Origin: an uncultured Bacillota bacterium
GTDB taxonomy: Bacteria > Bacillota_I > Bacilli_A > RF39 > UBA660
Length of the DNA: 8,415 nucleotides
Direction of reading: 5' to 3'
NCBI GenBank assembly: GCA_947383065.1
Contig: CANDCB010000030.1
Coordinates: 1-8,415 of the forward strand
Made by a program: the position numbers and the translations under genes. The notes beneath the pieces are model-generated. The model did no database searches and was not told where the DNA came from. It saw only the letters and a list, made by a program, of their open reading frames with translations. Below, one piece after another: positions 6,906 through 8,415 of this stretch (the stretch's first letter is position 1; each line of letters begins with the position of its first letter).

Positions 6906-7835
6906 TTAACATGCTTTTTTCATTGACAAGACTTTTTCGTATTGAGTCATAAAATCATTTACATCTTCTGATGATGTAGATATAGTTTCAACTAATTGTT
7001 CAAAACCTTTAGGATTTGGAATACCAATTAAAAATTTGACAAAATCTTTACTATGGATTAATCGCTCTAATATTTTGGATAATTCTTTGGCATCAAATAA
7101 AGAAGATGCAATAGCATTAATTAGTTTTAAAGTAAAATTAATATTATTTTGAACAGTTTTAGGATTTAAAGTTCCGTTTGGATATCTAATTTCAACTAAT
7201 TTTTTAGTTAGATAATCGTTTAAATTTATAGCGTCATGAGTTGTAAATAATAATAAACCATAGGACGATCTTCTAAATTCATAATAAAAGTTAGGGTCAT
7301 TAAAATCTACTCTATTAATGTATGAAAATAGATAAGGTTTTAAGGGACCAGCATAACTAGCTGCGGTTTCTCTTTTTAAGTAAGTATCTCCCATATAAAA
7401 TAAATTTATGTCATATTCCAAAATTGCAATGAGCTTTGAAAATATTTCAAAAAAATTAGCATCATTATTTAAACTTGTTAATTCTACTCTTATATGATTA
7501 CTACATCTATCATTAATACGAGCTTTGGCTTCTTTTAATGTTTCTAAGATTGTTTTTATTTCTTGCCATGTATTTTTTTCATCAATAAAAATACGACTGG
7601 AAAGTTCCCCACCTATTTCTTGATTTCCATCTTTTTCTGTTACAGTAGCGTCGGTATCTAAGTACCAATTTTTATAAGTAGGATTGATATTTTTATGATT
7701 TCTAATAAATTCAACAGGCAAGGAGCGAGTTTGAAATAATTTTGATAGTTCGTTTAAAAGAGCATTTTTAAATTCTAGTTCTATTCCAAAGCGATACTTA
7801 TCTTGCATGTCTATACTATCTCGATATAAAGTCAT
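6906..7835 (-). CDS. Putative amidoligase (glutamine-synthetase/ATP-grasp-like COOH-NH2 ligase)
   Basis: The motif order fits the amidoligase_2 family: FGIELEF (16-22), a W-x-x-D-x-D segment at 57-62 followed by GGELSS (75-80), NHIRVEL (113-119) and LVEIRYPNGTLN (213-224). These correspond to the family's GIEIE, GELVSP, HVHV and E-x-R-x-x-x-GT blocks, which supply the metal and ATP ligands of a glutamine-synthetase-like fold. Such enzymes are predicted to join a carboxylate to an amine in making peptides or modifying cell-surface or protein substrates; the substrate is unknown here. NHIRV replaces the usual His-x-His, so one ligand may differ. No signal peptide or membrane helix is seen, so it is cytoplasmic. 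The ATG has a very strong site (AAAGGGGGGAG) five bases upstream. It has its own promoter and lies between a wall-anchored protein and a flippase. Family recognition is from memory of motifs. Confidence 0.75.
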   Translation of the reverse strand: MTLYRDSIDMQDKYRFGIELEFKNALLNELSKLFQTRSLPVEFIRNHKNINPTYKNWYLDTDATVTEKDGNQEIGGELSSRIFIDEKNTWQEIKTILETLKEAKARINDRCSNHIRVELTSLNNDANFFEIFSKLIAILEYDINLFYMGDTYLKRETAASYAGPLKPYLFSYINRVDFNDPNFYYEFRRSSYGLLLFTTHDAINLNDYLTKKLVEIRYPNGTLNPKTVQNNINFTLKLINAIASSLFDAKELSKILERLIHSKDFVKFLIGIPNPKGFEQLVETISTSSEDVNDFMTQYEKVLSMKKAC

Positions 7836-7840
7836 ATTCT

Positions 7841-7849
7841 CCCCCCTTT
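7841..7849 (-). promoter_or_regulatory. Unusually strong ribosome binding site of the amidoligase gene
   Basis: Six consecutive G (7841-7846) after AAA, five bases before the ATG at 7835, give the best Shine-Dalgarno match in the window. It contrasts with the poor site of the downstream flippase gene. With the good promoter immediately upstream, this suggests efficient expression. Confidence 0.7.
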
Positions 7850-7858
7850 AGAAATATG

Positions 7859-7887
7859 ATTATAATATTTTTTTCTTTATATAACAA
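7859..7887 (-). promoter_or_regulatory. Predicted promoter of the amidoligase gene
   Basis: On the minus strand TTGTTA (-35, 7882-7887, four of six matches) lies exactly 17 bases upstream of a perfect TATAAT (-10, 7859-7864). The start site should fall near 7852, giving a leader of only about 17 bases with the ribosome binding site inside it. No leader regulation is therefore likely. Confidence 0.65.
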
Positions 7888-7941
7888 GATTTTCTAAAAA
7901 TTACATACAATATGTTGGATTATAGGTTATTAAACACTAAA

Positions 7942-8415
7942 CTATATTTTTTTAAACTTATGAAAGTTATTTTGAAAAATTAAAATAATTATACATAAAG
8001 CGGCAAGGAAAAGAAAATTAAGTATTTGTAAAAATAGACCTGTATTAGGATTATCTTCATTATCTGTTGGGTTATTATCTGAACTATTATTTGGTAATTC
8101 TTCTATGACATTTATATTTCCTAGGACATACCAATTATTATCTGTTTTTCCTTCGCTACCAAATAAATATGTTGGATTAATATCATTTTCATTTTTAAAT
8201 AAACCAAGAGCTAATTTATACTCGCCTAATTCTACTTGGTTGATATTAATATTTATATTTTCATTTATTTCTTGATCAGAAAGCCACTTTTTAGCGTCAA
8301 CATTAGTTTTAATTTTATTTATTACATTATTTTCATTATCTAATAAAGCTAAATAAAGTATTGTATTATCATAAATTGGAGCAACTCCATCATTTTTAAA
8401 TTTTATTTTAACAGT
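7942..8415 (-). CDS. Cell-wall-anchored surface protein, C-terminal fragment (DUF4832-like, NPNTG sortase motif)
   Basis: Only the last 157 residues are in the window; the start lies beyond the right edge and the stop is TAG at 7942-7944. The fragment opens with TVKIKFKNDGVAPIYDNTI and continues through DAKKWLSDQ, GEYKLALGLF and DNNWYVLGNINV (to about 103). This resembles the beta-sandwich of DUF4832-type proteins, often found at the end of secreted glycoside-hydrolase-like proteins. A short acidic Asn/Asp/Ser/Pro-rich spacer (about 105-121) leads to NPNTG (122-126), a hydrophobic helix (127-147) and the tail QNNFHKFKKI. Motif, helix and basic tail form a sortase sorting signal of the LPxTG/NPxTG type. 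The protein is therefore probably exported and linked to peptidoglycan. What it binds or cuts is not visible. A polysaccharide substrate is a guess from the domain and the neighbouring genes. Confidence 0.8.
   Translation of the reverse strand, partial: TVKIKFKNDGVAPIYDNTILYLALLDNENNVINKIKTNVDAKKWLSDQEINENINININQVELGEYKLALGLFKNENDINPTYLFGSEGKTDNNWYVLGNINVIEELPNNSSDNNPTDNEDNPNTGLFLQILNFLFLAALCIIILIFQNNFHKFKKI

Noticed and set aside
7896..7915. ACATA-TTG-TATGT hairpin followed by AATTTTT after the surface-protein gene
   Set aside because: A five-base A-U-rich stem is too weak to call a terminator, although the position would suit one.
1..8415. Search for CRISPR arrays, tRNA/rRNA genes, insertion sequences or toxin-antitoxin pairs
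   Set aside because: No spaced repeats, no tRNA cloverleaf or rRNA-like GC-rich segment, no transposase motif and no paired small genes were seen; almost all bases belong to the seven minus-strand genes and the one partial surface gene or to short spacers.

Overview
The window is very AT-rich by inspection, and every recognisable gene lies on the minus strand, so transcription runs from high to low coordinates. Gene families, Shine-Dalgarno sites and promoters all look like a low-GC Bacillota, probably an uncultured gut-type Bacilli/Erysipelotrichia relative. That taxonomic guess is inference. TGG encodes Trp and the complete genes end in TAA or TAG, so nothing contradicts the standard bacterial code. 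Bases 1-44 are not genomic. They match the Illumina TruSeq read-2/index adapter, so this is a contig end that was not trimmed.

Layout in transcription order (right to left): (1) 7942-8415, the C-terminal part of a cell-surface protein with a DUF4832-like beta domain, an NPNTG sortase-type motif, a membrane helix and a basic tail. (2) 6906-7835, a putative amidoligase (glutamine-synthetase/ATP-grasp-like COOH-NH2 ligase) with its own promoter and a very strong ribosome binding site. (3) 5122-6768, a MOP-superfamily lipid-linked oligosaccharide flippase of the MurJ/SpoVB type, GTG start, own extended -10 promoter. (4) A compact polysaccharide-assembly operon: CpsC-like chain-length/co-kinase protein (4177-4875), CpsD-like tyrosine kinase (3460-4167), initiating phosphoglycosyl transferase (2760-3425) and a CpsA/LytR-type LCP ligase (1290-2708). 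Its promoter is near 5000-5025 and its terminator just after the LCP gene. (5) 45-1125, a family-4 glycosyltransferase with its own promoter, truncated at its 3' end by the contig edge and falsely extended into the adapter.

Together these make a Wzy-type capsule or exopolysaccharide module. The transferase loads the first sugar phosphate on undecaprenyl phosphate, glycosyltransferases extend it, a flippase exports it, CpsC/CpsD control polymerisation, and the LCP enzyme attaches polymer to the wall. No CpsB phosphatase, Wzy polymerase or serotype sugar genes are visible; the locus probably continues past the left edge. The amidoligase beside a wall-anchored protein and a flippase is the least understood part. 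I see no clearly new multi-gene system. The longest stretch without a gene is 246 bases (4876-5121), which holds the operon promoter.
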